Counted from the stretch's first letter, positions 33,627 through 46,000 are shown. The stretch: DNA of 64,000 bases from Triglochin maritima (GCA_963682175.1 OY821775.1:5022001-5086000), one strand, 5' to 3'. A program made the numbers and translations. The notes: a model not told the origin generated them from the letters alone.

Positions 33627-36412
33627 AAAATAAAAATAAAAGGGTTAAAAAAAAATGAGACCCTACGGACTTAGTGAAAACCCTAAGGGACGCTAAGGGT
33701 AAAAAAAAAAAAATCAAAACTCGGCTGTCGACGACAGGCAAAATTGGGTACCCCTCTACAAGAAAACCCGAAAGGGCGGTGCAATTGATAAAAAAAATCC
33801 TCCTGAATAAGAGGTGAAACTTTTCAATACACCTCCCGAATAAGAGGTAAAACTTTTCGATAGAAATGTTCTACAAATCTATGAAGTACATCTGAGATTT
33901 GTAAGAACAATAATAATATAAAACTTTCGCTGACGATGGAACGTCCCTCGGGTCACTCTCCCACATATGAGAGTTCTTGAGGCGAAAGGGGTTATCAAAG
34001 TTCTACAAATCTATGAAGCATATCTGAGATTTGTAAGAACTTTCCAACCTTGTTGGGTGACATCCATATGAAGAGCGAGCATCCGGTACGATTTCAAAGA
34101 TGAGATCCTTACTGTGGCTCCACAGCTGATGGTTGTCATGATGTAAAAAATCCTGTCCTCCTGAATAACGAGACTAAACTTATTCATATATACATACATA
34201 GCCCAATCTCTTTTGTAGCCATAATAAGTCTACACACATATCACCATCCTCCTAATAACGAGGCTAAACTTATTCATACATACATATATGTCCTAATCTC
34301 ATGAGTAGCAATAATAAGTCTACTCACATATACCGTCATCACCCTAAATATCAAGTAAAAGGGTTGGCCACATTTGTTCCACAAATTTTACAAAACCATA
34401 TAAAATTTGTATAAAAAAAATATATATGTCAATAAAATATATAATAATAAAAAAGAAATGCAAACAACTCTAATAATAAGAGAGGATGCACGCCAAGCTA
34501 GATCTTGGGTTCCCTCTCTCTCGTTGTTAGAGGAGTTTTATAACGAACAAATAAACAAACAAATTTTAAAAAAAAAATCATCAAATAAAAAAAGCCTCCT
34601 GGGCGACGAGGCTAAATTTATATGCACGCCCTAATCCTCGAATAGCAATAATAAGTCTACTCTCATTTTTTTTCTTCTTCTTCCTCCTGGGTAACGAGGC
34701 TAAACTTATCCATATATCCAAATCGTCTGAGTAGTAATCATAAGACTACTTTCTGAATATATTCAACCTCGTGAGTAGCATGGATAAACTTACTCATACA
34801 ACAAAATCCTGAATAATAAGGATAAACTCATTCAAACACGTTTCATCTCGCGAAGAACAAGGATAAATTTACTCATACACTTCAACCTCTGAATCAGGTG
34901 GAGAAATTTATTCAGCGTACTTCTCATATATACAAAAAAATGCAAACAAATTTAATAATAAGGGAGGATGCACACCAAGCTCGATCTTGGGTTCCCTCTC
35001 TCCTATTGTTAGAAGAGTTTGCAAAAATATATATATATACACACATATATAATCAGATAAAAAAAACCTCCTGAATAAGAGGTGAAACTTTTCGATATAC
35101 CTCCTGAATAAGAGGTAAAACTTTTTCGATAGAAATGTTCTACAAATCTATGAAGTACATCTGAGATTTGTAAGCACAATAATAATATAAAACTTTCGCT
35201 GACGATGGAACGTCCCTCGGGTCACTCTCCCACATATGAGAGTTCTTGAGGCGAAAGGGGTTATCAAAGTTCTACAGATCTATGAAGCATATCTGAGATT
35301 TGTAAGAACTTTCCAACTTTGTTGGGTGACATCCATATGAAGAGCGAGCATCCGGTACGATTTCAAAGATGAGATCCTTACTGTGGCTCCACAGCTGATG
35401 GTTGTCATGATGTAAAACAATCCTGTCCTCCTGGGTAACGAGGCTAAACTTATCCATGCGTGTTCTAATGTTCTGAGTAGTAACATAAGTCTACTCACCT
35501 CATATATTGTCCTCCCGAATAATGAAGCCAAACCTATTCATATATACATATATATATATATCATAATCCTGTGGGTAGCAACAATAAGTCTGTTCACATA
35601 TATCAGCATTGCTCCAAATATTTGATGAAGGTGTCTGCCACATTTGTTCTACAAATTTACAAATTATATTAAAAAAAATTGTATTAAAAAAAAAGACCGT
35701 AAAAAAAAAATTACAAAAAAAGGATACGCAAACAACTATAATAGTAAGAGAGGATGCACGCCAAACTGGATCTTGGGTTCCCTCTCTCTTGTCATTAGAG
35801 GAGTTTATAAAAACGTTAAAAAAAATCAAATACACAAAATCCTCCTGAGAGATTAACTTTTTTTTTCTCAAACACACTCTTCAAATATATGAAACATATA
35901 TGGAGTTTATAAGGGGATGATTCAACTTTTTACCTACGATGGAATATCCTGCAAGTCACCACTCTACCATAAGAGGGTTCTTGAGGTAAAGAGATGTTAA
36001 AATGAAATGTTCACTAATCTACGGAACATATATAAGATTTGTAGGGACATATAAGTTGTTGGTCAAACAACCATATGAAATGTGAGTATCATGTAAGATT
36101 CAAGATAGAAGAATCTTTATTGTCACCCTACCGTTGTTGGTACTCCAACATCAAATGTCTTATTGGTTTGAGTACGTATTTCTCTACATACTAGCATATT
36201 GATATGTAGCAAGATATGACTCATATGAGAAAATTCATTACTCTCATATACAAGTTAAAATACTTATTCAAGCTTTACATGCTTCGACGTCGATGGCCTC
36301 GTATGCAAACAAATGTGTACTTCTGAAATATTGGAAGTATTATTATTATTATTATTATTTCTCAAGAAGTTATGATTCACAATATTCATCATATCTTCTT
36401 GAGGGGGCAAAC
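33627..36412 (+). repeat. 3' untranslated region of the complete unit
   Basis: 2786 bp without a credible gene, near-identical to unit B's 3' UTR apart from homopolymer length changes. Block R1 is at about 33795-34145, R2 at 35068-35412 and diverged R3 at about 35870-36160. Stem-loop cores lie at 34485, 34977 and 35753. In R1 the arms 33868-33879 and 33896-33908 pair with one bulge, and 33924-33930 pairs with 33982-33988. The last 50 bp form a 9-bp stem (36361-36369 with 36395-36403) that runs into the polypurine tract. Confidence 0.87.
36401..36412 (+). promoter_or_regulatory. Polypurine tract before LTR3
   Basis: GAGGGGGCAAAC abuts the LTR start at 36413. Its first three bases also belong to the CTTCTTGAG arm of a hairpin with CTCAAGAAG at 36361-36369. 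Confidence 0.8.
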
Positions 36413-39400
36413 TGTTGACACACAAAAAAATAATCTCAAATCGATACAATTTTTCTAATGATCGTCGACCAATTGCCATCCCAACTTAGTGGAAATTGGA
36501 ACTCTATTGAAGTATATGTTGACACACAAAAAAATAATCTCAAATCGATACAATTTTTCTAATGATCGTCGACCAATTGCCATCCCAACTTAGTGGAAAT
36601 TGGAACTCTATTGAAGTACAGATTAAGCAATATCATCAAAATGAAGTAGTATTTCATAGATCAATCTCTTGATCTAAGTTTATTCGATTAAACATGAAAA
36701 TATAGTCAAAACCGGAAGAGATGTGGAAATTCACATGATTCAAAGGTAAAAATGAAATTTTACCATTGAGAACATAAATAAAATAAATAGATACAAAGAT
36801 GATGCATATCTCACGTCAGTAATTTTTCATAATCAACATGCATATTGCAAATTCTCACCTCATGCATGCATGAGATTCAAGCCTCACAACTCACGTCCTT
36901 CATGACATGTTCCACGTCAACCCCATGCTCACTACCTCTCATCCCCACGATCATGCCCATGATCTGATCCATCATCACACGTTCTCCTCCCACTTCTATT
37001 TCTCTTCCTCTATAAAAGAATATACATACACAACAACACAGATCTCTCCAAGCCAGTAACAACACGTACACATAACTCCGGACAATTCCATACATACACC
37101 CACCAAAAACTCCACACACACATAAACCCATATCTCGACGAGAGATAATCGTGAAAAAAGGAGAGAAGAAAGGAACCAATTACAGTACATATACGCACAA
37201 CTCCGGACAATATACAACACCGACAACAATTCGGCCTCTCCGGTTTCATCCAACGCCGACTCCAACTTGGCAGCCGCGACAACTCCGGCAACGACGACTC
37301 CGACTCCGCAGCCGCTCCAACTTCCAACAACAAAGACTCCGGCAACAACGTCGTCTTCATAACAATCCCGCGGCGACTTCGACGCTATCGCCCACGAAGA
37401 CTTCGACAAATTCCCGACAACATACAACGTCGACGACAACCTGACGGCTCCGGGCATACACCTTCGACAACTCCGGATAACATACAACGTTGACAACAAT
37501 TCGACGACCCCGGCTTCATCAACAACTCCGTTGCAACTCCGGCAAGTGCAAATTCCGGCGAATATTTTCTGTAATAATAATAATAATTAAACTAAATGTG
37601 CACGGGTGGCCACACCCTTGGGGATCCGTACCCATCCGTGTACTTAACGACCGTTCCGGCCTCCTCCTTTTAAGGAATCGAACCCGGACGGTCGCCCGTT
37701 TAGCCAAACGGCCACCTCCCTTGGGGAATCGTACCCGTTTGGCTTGGGAAAAATACGTCATTCCGGCCTCTTCCTTTTTGAAGGATCGAACCCGGTTTGA
37801 TCGACTATAATTTGACAAAAAAATAAGAGAACGCCGGAAGGCTGCCGAAATTTAGCCATAACCAAATAAATACAATGGTTCTAAGTTTGCTAATAAAAAA
37901 AAATAATAACCAAAAACCACATCAAATCAAATCGGCATATATCAACATATATAATAGGTCACTATTGCAATATTATGGTTCCATATGGACCCAATATGAA
38001 CAGTAAAATTAAACAAAGTAACTGACCCAGGCAAGTTTTCAAGATCAAAACTTGTTACTCCCATAAACATAAATATTAATGGGAGGAAACCAAAAAAATT
38101 AATGTTGAAACCTATATTCAATTGGATTTGGTTCACTCGACTAATGGAAAATTTGAGTAACCGAAAGAAACATGTGAAATGTTATTTTTAATTGGTGAAT
38201 CAAGTCTGGAAGCTCATCAGACATAAATTAAAACACCACTTAGAAATCAACATCTTGGTTTCTTAAGATTCAAACACCATCATGTGTTCTGGAACATTGC
38301 ATAATCCTGCCAATGTCGTTTATAAATATCAAGTTAAATACGATTATATTGTCAACATATGTGGGTTTACTTTATGTTGAAAGGTGAATTCTTCCATATC
38401 CTAAGTAACCTTCAAACTTGGAAGACATCCAGATCGGAATCTGAGATCGATTGAATTCCTCTTTGGATTTTGTTATAAGAATCAAGAGGATAATATAATA
38501 TATACATATATATATAAAATAATACAATGAGAAGAATTAAAATAGGACAGGAAACTAGTAGCATTTCCTTAACATACATATACGTGCATGGAGTCATGTA
38601 TTTCAGCGTGCAAGTGGGATCCTTTTGCATATTTAGTCCAAGCCAGATTCAACTAAATGCAAATCTCCATGTAAGACAATCCATAGGAAAAGGACACCAC
38701 CACAATAACACAATGATGAAATTACAAATAGTCCCTTAAATGGACGAATCACAAATCCACCCCTAAACGTGGATAATTTCAACAATATATGAGTTGTACC
38801 GATTGATTTGCAAATCGATCTTAAAATACAAAAAGTTCCCTTACATGGACAAAACTATAAATCCACCCCTAAATGTGGATAAATTGCAACAATATATAAT
38901 TGGTACAAATTGATTTATAAAATCAATCCTAAAATACAAATAGTCCACCTAAATGGACAAAATCATAGATCCACCTCTCGTGGTGGATAAATTGCAAAAT
39001 AAATCTTCAAAGTTGTAAAATATGTCAACCAACCTAAAAATCGAAAACAAACATAAAACCTAAATATTGACTGTTCTAATGATAAGAGAGGATGCACGCC
39101 AAGCTAGATCTTGGGTTCCCTCTCTCTTATCGTTGGAGTGATCAAAAACTAAAATATGGACTACTTTAGTCGTAAGTGAGGATGCACGCCAAGCATGATC
39201 TTGGGTTCCCTCTCCCTTACTGGCGATGGAGTCTTCATTTAACAAATCAAATAAACAAAACAAAACATATATGCAAAACCCCTCCGGGTTACGAGGCTAA
39301 ACTAACCAAAACATTATAATATCGATCAAAGAATAATCGTCCACACAGAATATCACACATAAATACCTCCTAGGTTATGAGGCTAAACTAACCGTTTTTA

Positions 39401-39970
39401 CGATATTCCAATATCAGAATTATCGTTGATAAACTAACACGGTGTATTCATTATAAAGTTGAAGAACCTAAATATATACAAAACCCTCCTAGGTTACGAG
39501 GCTAAATTGATCATATCGTGACAATATATCACAACAAAAGGGAGATCATTATCGAATCAATCAAAGCACGAGTCGATAAATCCCCGTCCCTAATGTATCG
39601 AAATATAAAAATCCTATTAATAAAATATATATCTGAAATTGTTAAATATAATAACAATTTTGGTTTATAGTTCGCAAACGGATGCTTATATATCTTCCAT
39701 TTGTGCAATGCATAAACATGTCAACAATTGTATTTCATATTCATGCCTTCTATTTAATGAAGTGAAAGAAAATGTTGCACTTATTTACTTTCTGGCTAGT
39801 TATTCACATTTATTTAATTTCCTGTACAAATGAATGACATGAGTATGACATGATGAGGCATTCTTCTATACGAAGTTGTAAGGTGCGGAATTCCACCATG
39901 AATTCTTGAGAGGTCTTCGCAACACCAAATATATATAAAAACAAAAAGAACAAAAAACCCACGTTAAACA
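36413..39970 (+). repeat. LTR3 (3558 bp), 3' LTR and right end of the array
   Basis: It starts TGTTGACACAC with the 104-bp duplication (second copy from 36517) and ends CCCACGTTAAACA at 39970, directly followed by unrelated exon sequence (GGCATGC). The other LTRs continue into GAATGGCAC, so 39970/39971 is the true element-host border. TATA box at 37011-37018; stem-loop cores at 39091 and 39181; three U5 motifs. Confidence 0.94.
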
Positions 39971-40578
39971 GGCATGCTTATTGAAAATGACCAGGTAATA
40001 CTTTCACTATCTGTCTTATGTCTTGCAAGAAAACAAAATCTTTCACCTTTATGTCAGTATTGGCTAAATAATTTATATGCATAATGTATATTTTGTGTAA
40101 CCAATTGGGTGCTGATTGGTTCTTTATCAGTTATCAAATGAGATGAAAAATGGTTGCATCTTTGAAGGGTGGAAAGAGGGTCTCATTGATTTCGCGCCCA
40201 CTTACAAGTATGAAATTAATTCTGACGTATACTTTGGTGAAAATCCAAGAGAAGGAGAGAAAAAGAGATCCCCAGCATGGTATGCACATAATAAAGGGAT
40301 AAAACTTGTAATTCTTGCAGAAGCTTATGCAACATCTGTGTCACTGTTTTACTAATTCAGGTTTTATCTCTTGCAGGTGCGATCGAATACTGTGGTTAGG
40401 AACAGGTATTCGTCAGCTTTCATACCAGAGGGCCGAGTTAAGTCTTTCAGATCATCGTCCTGTAAATTCCATGTTTTCAGTAGAGATTGAAGTGTTTGAT
40501 CACAGAAAACTTCAAAAAGTTCTGGATATCAGTAATGCTGGTCTGCACATTGAAAGTTTCTCTCGACGAATGATGTGA
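39971..40578 (+). CDS. Type I inositol polyphosphate 5-phosphatase, last exons (5' part cut off by the retrotransposon)
   Basis: Three exon pieces: 39971-39994 (interrupted, reads MLIENDQ then a GT donor), 40131-40279 and 40377-40578 ending TGA, with introns 39995-40130 and 40280-40376. Joined, they give the C-terminal third of a plant type I 5-phosphatase, including [22 protein letters not shown], the catalytic PAWCDRILW and the SDHRPV motif. Such enzymes remove the 5-phosphate from inositol 1,4,5-trisphosphate and/or PI(4,5)P2 and so damp calcium signalling. The first piece starts exactly at the LTR border, 24 bp before its donor site, so the element sits in an exon. Upstream exons must lie left of the array. 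The allele is probably inactive, or a truncated transcript starts from the LTR (inference). Confidence 0.88.
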
Positions 40579-41149
40579 AAATACTTGAAATATTATTCTT
40601 TACTTTTACAAGTGAGCTAATCTGGGCTCCAAAGCTTATATCATTTTCCATGTAATATGTGGATATCAATAATAATGAAGATTTTGAAAGCAATCTTGGT
40701 TTCAATTATACTGTGTCGTTCTTTTGCTTTGTTTCGTAGAGCTTATAATTGTAATCCCAGAACAAGCACTTTTTATCAGCATGCGTAACCTTTTTAACTA
40801 CACATAAAAAATATTTAAATCTTGATAGAGAAACAGTATTAGATTAAGATCAATCATCATATGTCTTCTAGATAGCAAATTCAAATTCTTATAGATTTTT
40901 ACATACCCAAGATGTAATTAGTTTTCAAAATACATAAATAAAAATTGCCCAATACTTAAATTTTAGTATTCAACTAACAAGGAGGTCCAGATCACCTCTT
41001 CACATTTACGAAAGATTAGAAACCACACCAAATACATCATTATATTGCAATAAATTCACAATATATAATTAATCTTCTAAATACAACCAAGACATAATAA
41101 GCCACAACCACATCTTTATGTGTGTCTGTGTGTATATGAGTCAACCAAA
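40579..41149. other. 3' UTR and intergenic sequence of the 5-phosphatase gene
   Basis: AT-rich sequence after the stop codon. AATAATGAAG and ATAAATAAAAAT stretches could serve as polyadenylation signals. I see no gene or clear repeat. Confidence 0.5.
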
Positions 41150-41546
41150 ACAAAGAGAGTATATAAAAGATGATATCATAGCAAGAATCGATTCAGCCAC
41201 CAACTACTGTCTACTAGTACTACACTACTAGCAATAAAAGTATAAAACCAGTGAGGACCATGCAACTTTGTAGCCACAAGATTTCTACTTTATGTCGTCA
41301 GTCTGAAACTTTTCTCACCATCAAACACCAAATGATGATGTCAATTATTGTTACAACCTAATTCTCAATTTACAGATCTCACATAAAGAACAAAACAGGA
41401 GACAGAAGGTTGGGAAAAAAAGAAAAGCATCCATACATATACTAGTTAATCAGGATTTTCCAACCACAACCCCTGTAAATCCCATGCACGTAGCAACTGG
41501 ATTTTACCTACAAGAAGTAGAGGAGGGAGGGATGGTGCGAATTCCC
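41150..41546 (-). pseudogene. Truncated duplicate of the 3' end of a GLK/APRR2-like gene
   Basis: It aligns with 63007-63396 at roughly 90% identity by eye, including CAAGAATCGATTCAGCCACC and CACCAAATGATGATG. Read on the minus strand it holds the last 13 codons ([13 protein letters not shown], stop at 41504-41506) and the 3' UTR of the gene whose final exon is at 63354-63512. Homology stops abruptly after GAATTCCC at 41546, so the rest of the gene is missing. It lies tail to tail with the 5-phosphatase gene. Confidence 0.78.
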
Positions 41547-42147
41547 GGCTCATAATATAAAGATGGACGTTTTGATAAATTGAAATTTCCAAACTGATTA
41601 GGATCCGCTAAATATTATTTTAGTAGAGATAAAGTGGTTTCAGCAACCATTAGATAACAATTAGAAGGATGAGTTAGAAGTTCTAATAAATTGTCTTTGC
41701 ACACCGTACTGCATAGGATATTATCATTCACCTATAGATACATATATATATGAGATTTTTGCTTGGGTGGACTTCTAAAATGTCTTTATTGGACATTTAC
41801 TTATGTGTAGATTTATATTGCTTACAAACACTTGCATAAAGAATATTTATTCTGGTGCACTTGTACTCGTCGTGGGGCCCACAATCAAATGGATTCTGTC
41901 CTATAAACTAACGTGTCGTGTCGGAAATTATTTGTTTTGTATATTACCATTAGCATGGTTAAATTAGCGTTAGTTTAGTTAATTAAGTGCTAGTTATTAA
42001 CCCTTATATCATTTCAGACAATTAAACGTGCACTTCAGACAAACCCTTTCCTATTAACATAACTAAAGTCGGCGCCTCTGCGTCGTATTAACATAATTAA
42101 GGAAATATATATACTTATATAGGGCATGAACATGCAAGAACGATATT
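41547..42147. other. Intergenic sequence
   Basis: AT-rich sequence with no gene, hairpin or repeat that I recognise. It ends at the target site of the copia element. Confidence 0.5.
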
Positions 42148-42208
42148 ATCACTATTGTTGTTTACCTTGAATAAGTGTTTAAAGTATACGTGCAGAAAAA
42201 CAGACAAT

Positions 42209-42584
42209 CGGTCGACCGGATGGAGTGATTCGGTCGACCGGATGTGTGTTAGTTTACCCAGCAAAAGTGCCTGTCGTTTTTCGGTCGACCGGAATCTTGG
42301 ATTCGGTCGACCGGGAACACATCTGGAGTTGGGCAAAAAGTTACTGTTGTTTTTCGGTCGACCGGAACCTTGGGTTCGGTCGACCGGAAACGTTCGAGGA
42401 GCTGGGAGAAAAGTGCCTGTTGAATTTCGGTCGACCGGAACTTAAGTGTACGGTCGGCCGATTATGCACTCGCGCAAGCTAGAAAAGTTACTGTCGATTT
42501 TCGGTCGAACGAGACTCCAATTTCGGTCGACCGTTGGAATACAGTTATTGGATCGGTCGACAGATGCACCCGATCGGTCGACCG
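42209..42584. repeat. Twelve CGGTCGACCG-type palindromes on a 73-bp repeat in U3
   Basis: Sites start at 42209, 42231, 42282, 42304, 42355, 42377, 42428, 42451, 42502, 42524, 42554 and 42575. Nine are exact and three have one changed base (42451, 42502, 42554). Sites come in pairs 22-23 bp apart and pairs repeat every 73-74 bp, so each 73-bp unit carries two palindromes two helical turns apart. The 3' LTR holds the same array at 47119-47494 with eight exact sites. The position just upstream of the TATA box suggests an enhancer bound by a dimeric factor (inference). Confidence 0.9.
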
Positions 42585-42660
42585 TTTGGACCCAGTTCTG
42601 CCCACGTTTTGCACATTACTCCACCCGATTTTGGTGCAACTTATACTTGTTTTGGCCTCA

Positions 42661-42668
42661 TATATAAA
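42661..42668 (+). promoter_or_regulatory. TATA box of the copia 5' LTR
   Basis: TATATAAA lies about 77 bp after the last palindrome. The same box is at 47571-47578 in the 3' LTR. Confidence 0.65.
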
Positions 42669-43014
42669 GGCAATTTCGTCCCCTTTGTATTATTAGTTAA
42701 TTCTATTGTCCACTTTTATTTTTTTGAGAGAAAAGAGAGAGAGAGAGAGCATCCTTGTGATTCGGTAGGAGAGATTTGAGCCGGGTTCTTCGTCGGTTCG
42801 TTCGCGTCTCCTGTAAGCATCTCTTGTAATACGTTTCACTATAGTGGATTTGAGTTGTGTCGTCCGTGGTTTTTCCCGCATTGGGTTTTCACGTTAAATC
42901 TTGCGTGTTTGTGTGGTTTGAATCTTGGATTTGCGTTTTGTTCTCAAGTTTAGCCAATTGGATTCGTGTTTTTGTTCCGCTACGTATTTGGGATTGGTTT
43001 TAATTCCTAACAAC

Positions 43015-43025
43015 TGGTATCAGAG
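43015..43025 (+). promoter_or_regulatory. Primer-binding site (initiator tRNA-Met)
   Basis: TGGTATCAGAG two bases after the LTR is the classic copia site complementary to the 3' end of initiator methionine tRNA. Confidence 0.9.
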
Positions 43026-43075
43026 TATTTGGGTCCGAATTTGGGGATTATTTCTTCAACTTTTGTCAAATACTT

Positions 43076-46000
43076 ATGGCGAATAATTGGAAAATTGAGA
43101 AGTTGAGCCGAGATGTTAATTTCGGCTTGTGGCAAGTCAAGATGCACGCAATTCTGGTGCAACAAGAGGTGGAGGACGTTCTTGAGGGCATGGATAAGTT
43201 GCCAAAAGAAATGTCCGATCAAGATAGGCAGAAGCTTGATCGAAAGGCGATGTCAACCATCAAGTTGTCGTTGTCCGACGAAGTTCTGAGAGAAGTGTTG
43301 AAGGAGAAGACGGCTGCAAGTATGTGGAAGAAATTAGAGGAAGTCTACATGAAGAAGTCACTTGCTAGTCGGATTATCTTGAAGAAGAAGGTGTTCCTAT
43401 TCAAGATGAAGTCGGGTATCTCCCTTCAGCAACACTTGGATGATTTCAATGCAATCATCATGGACTTGGAGAAGGTTGAAGCAAGGTTTTCTGATGAGGA
43501 TCAGGCGATCCTTTTACTTTGCTCGTTGAGTTCTTCATATGATCACTTCGTGGAGACGATGATGTACAGCAGGACCGATATCTCTCTTGCGGATGTCAAA
43601 AATGCACTCTCCTCCAAATCTGATATGGAGAAGAGCTCTTATGGTTCTGATTCGAGCAAAAGTGAGGCACTTGTTGCTCGTGGTAAGGGGAAAGAGAGGA
43701 GTTTCTCAAAGAACACCTCTAAGACCAAGTCGAAGGACAAAGATATTATTTGTCATTACTGCAAGAAGAAGGGTCACAAGATATCAGAATGTTTTAAGCT
43801 ACAGAACAGAGAGAAGCAAAGGGGTTCTAGTAACGGTGATCAATCAGGTTCGAATGTCGCGGAGTCCGATTCTGATTTTGTGTTGGCAGCTACAGGTTCT
43901 TCTGAAGCTTCCGACGGTTGGGTGATTGACACGGGCAGTACATTCCACTTAACTCCGAATAAACACTGGTTTTCATCTTATGAAACAATGTCAGGTGGAA
44001 TGGTTGTGATGGGCAATGGTGACAGGTGCGAGGTTGCAGGAATTGGTTCTGTCAGATTGAGGACCCATGATGGCCTAGTCAAGATTCTATCGGATGTGCG
44101 ACATGTTCCGAAGGCGAGCAAGAATCTGATTTCAGTAGGTAGCCTGACTGCAAAGGGCTACAAATTCAGTGGTGAGGATGACTGCATATCCATTACCAAA
44201 TGATCACTTATTCTGATGAAAGGGAAGAAGCTTGGGCCCGGTAAGCTTTATATGCTTAAAGGAGAAACTGTTGTGGGTGACACAGCTGTAGCGTCATCGT
44301 TGTCTGGTGAGGAGAATGCCCAACTTTGGCATATGAGGTTGGGGCACATGAGCGAGAAAGGCATGGCGGTGTTGAACAAACGTGGTTTGTTTGGAAGTCA
44401 GAAAATCGGCAGTCTGGACTTCTGTGAATTTTGTGTTTTTGGGAAGCAGAAGAGGGTTAGCTTCTCAGCAGCTAAGCACACCACCAAGGCTACTTTAGAT
44501 TATGTCCACTCTGATTTATGGGGACCTTCTCAGGTTCCATCAAAAGGTGGAGCTCGCTACATGCTCACATTTATTGATGATTTCTCCCGGAAGACTTGGG
44601 TTTATATTCTGAAACAGAAGAGCGATGTGTTTCAGAATTTTCAGCACTGGAAGGTTATGATTGAGAATCAAACAGGAAAGAAGATTAAGGTTCTAAGTAC
44701 GGATAATGGTTTGGAGTTTTGTTCATCAGAGTTTAACGATTTCTGCAAGAATGAAGGAATCGTGAGACACCGAACCGTACGTCACACACCACAACAGAAC
44801 GGAGTAGCGGAACGTCTGAATCGAACTCTCTTGGAGAGAGCTCGATGTATGCTTCTAAATGCGGACCTGACTAAGGATTTTTGGGCAGAAGCAGTGTGTA
44901 TCGCTTGTTATTTAGTGAACCGTTCGCCTCACACCGTTTTGGATATGAGAACACCGGAAGAAGTTTGGACAGGTGGAGCTTCAGATTTGTCCAAGTTGAG
45001 AGTCTTCGGTTGTCCAGCGTACGCACATGTAGATCAAGGAAAGTTGAATGCTCGGTCGTTGAAGTGTATATTCCTTGACTACGATTTGGGTGTGAAGAGT
45101 TATCGTCTGTGGTGCAAGGAATCTCAGAAGCTCATGGTTGAAAGAAATGTTGTCTTTAATGAGCTTGTTATGTTACCTTCCAGGAAAGACACTGTTATTT
45201 CTACTCCCGTGTCAAGTGGGACTCCAGTTCAGGTGGAGCCACCGGTAGTGACTGCTGATGAGAATACCGGTGTGACACAATGAGAGAGTTCGAAATCTGA
45301 GAAAGATGAAGAGTATTTATTGGCAAGGGACAGAGAGAGGCGGCTGACCAAGAAACCCCGTAGATATGCCGAATCAGTCCTTGCATATGCTCTTAGTGCA
45401 GCTGAAGATATTGGAGCCTCTGGTGAGCCGAGCGAGTATTCAGAGGCAATTTCGGCACCCGATTCAGCTGCTTGGGTGGGTGCAATGAATGAAGAGATGG
45501 AGTCTCTTCATAAGAACCAAACTTGGAAGTTGGTAGAACTTCCAAAAGGAAAAAGGGCCGTTAGCTGCAAATGAGTCTTCAAGAAGAAAATCGAGGGTAT
45601 TTCAGATGTGAGGTACAAAGCTCGATTGGTTGTTCAGGTTTTAGTCAGGTGGAGGGTGTGGATTATAGCGATATTTTCTCACCCGTTGTGAAGCATACTT
45701 CTATTCGTGTTTTGTTGAGTTTGGTTGCAATACATGATTTAGAGTTAGAGCAACTAGATGTGAAGACCGCTTTTCTACATGGAGAATTAGAGGAGCAAAT
45801 TTACATGTCCCAGCCGGAGGGCTTTGTGGTCGAGGGTAAGGAGAATCAGTTCTGTTTGCTGAAGAAGTCGCTTTATGGGTTAAAGCAGTCGCCTCGACAA
45901 TGGTATAAAAGATTTAATTCTTTTATGGTTGGACATGGGTACAACAGGTCCCAGTATGACTGCTGCGTTTACCGAAAGGTATTTTCAGATGGCTCTCTCG

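Larger units (their letters stand above)
21355..39970 (+). mobile_element. Complete Tat/Ogre-type Ty3/gypsy retrotransposon, 18.6 kb
   Basis: LTR2 (21355-25035), leader and primer-binding region, gag-pol (25135-32832), frameshifted integrase (32757-33626), 2.8-kb 3' UTR, polypurine tract and LTR3 (36413-39970). Two tandem RNase H domains before the integrase, very long LTRs and a repeat-rich 3' UTR fit the Tat lineage. The bases after LTR3 are GGCAT, but a matching target duplication cannot be tested: the 5' side is another unit of the array and the outer left end is outside the window. High LTR2/LTR3 identity outside the indels suggests recent activity or conversion. The integrase frameshift makes self-mobilisation doubtful. 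Confidence 0.9.
42153..43012 (+). repeat. 5' LTR of the copia element (860 bp)
   Basis: It ends ATTCCTAACA directly before AC-TGGTATCAGAG. U3 contains the palindrome array at 42209-42584. The TATA box is at 42661-42668. A (GA)n tract lies at about 42727-42749. Confidence 0.93.

Noticed and set aside
33924..33990. Possible hammerhead ribozyme (CTGACGA ... GCGAAAG)
   Set aside because: The CUGANGA and GAAA words are present, but the bases after CTGACGA do not pair with those before GAAA, so stem II fails. The bases fit a simple CTTTCGC/GCGAAAG hairpin.
42209..42584. CRISPR-like regular repeat
   Set aside because: Plant copia LTR context. The spaced units are palindromes within a 73-bp tandem repeat and there are no cas genes.
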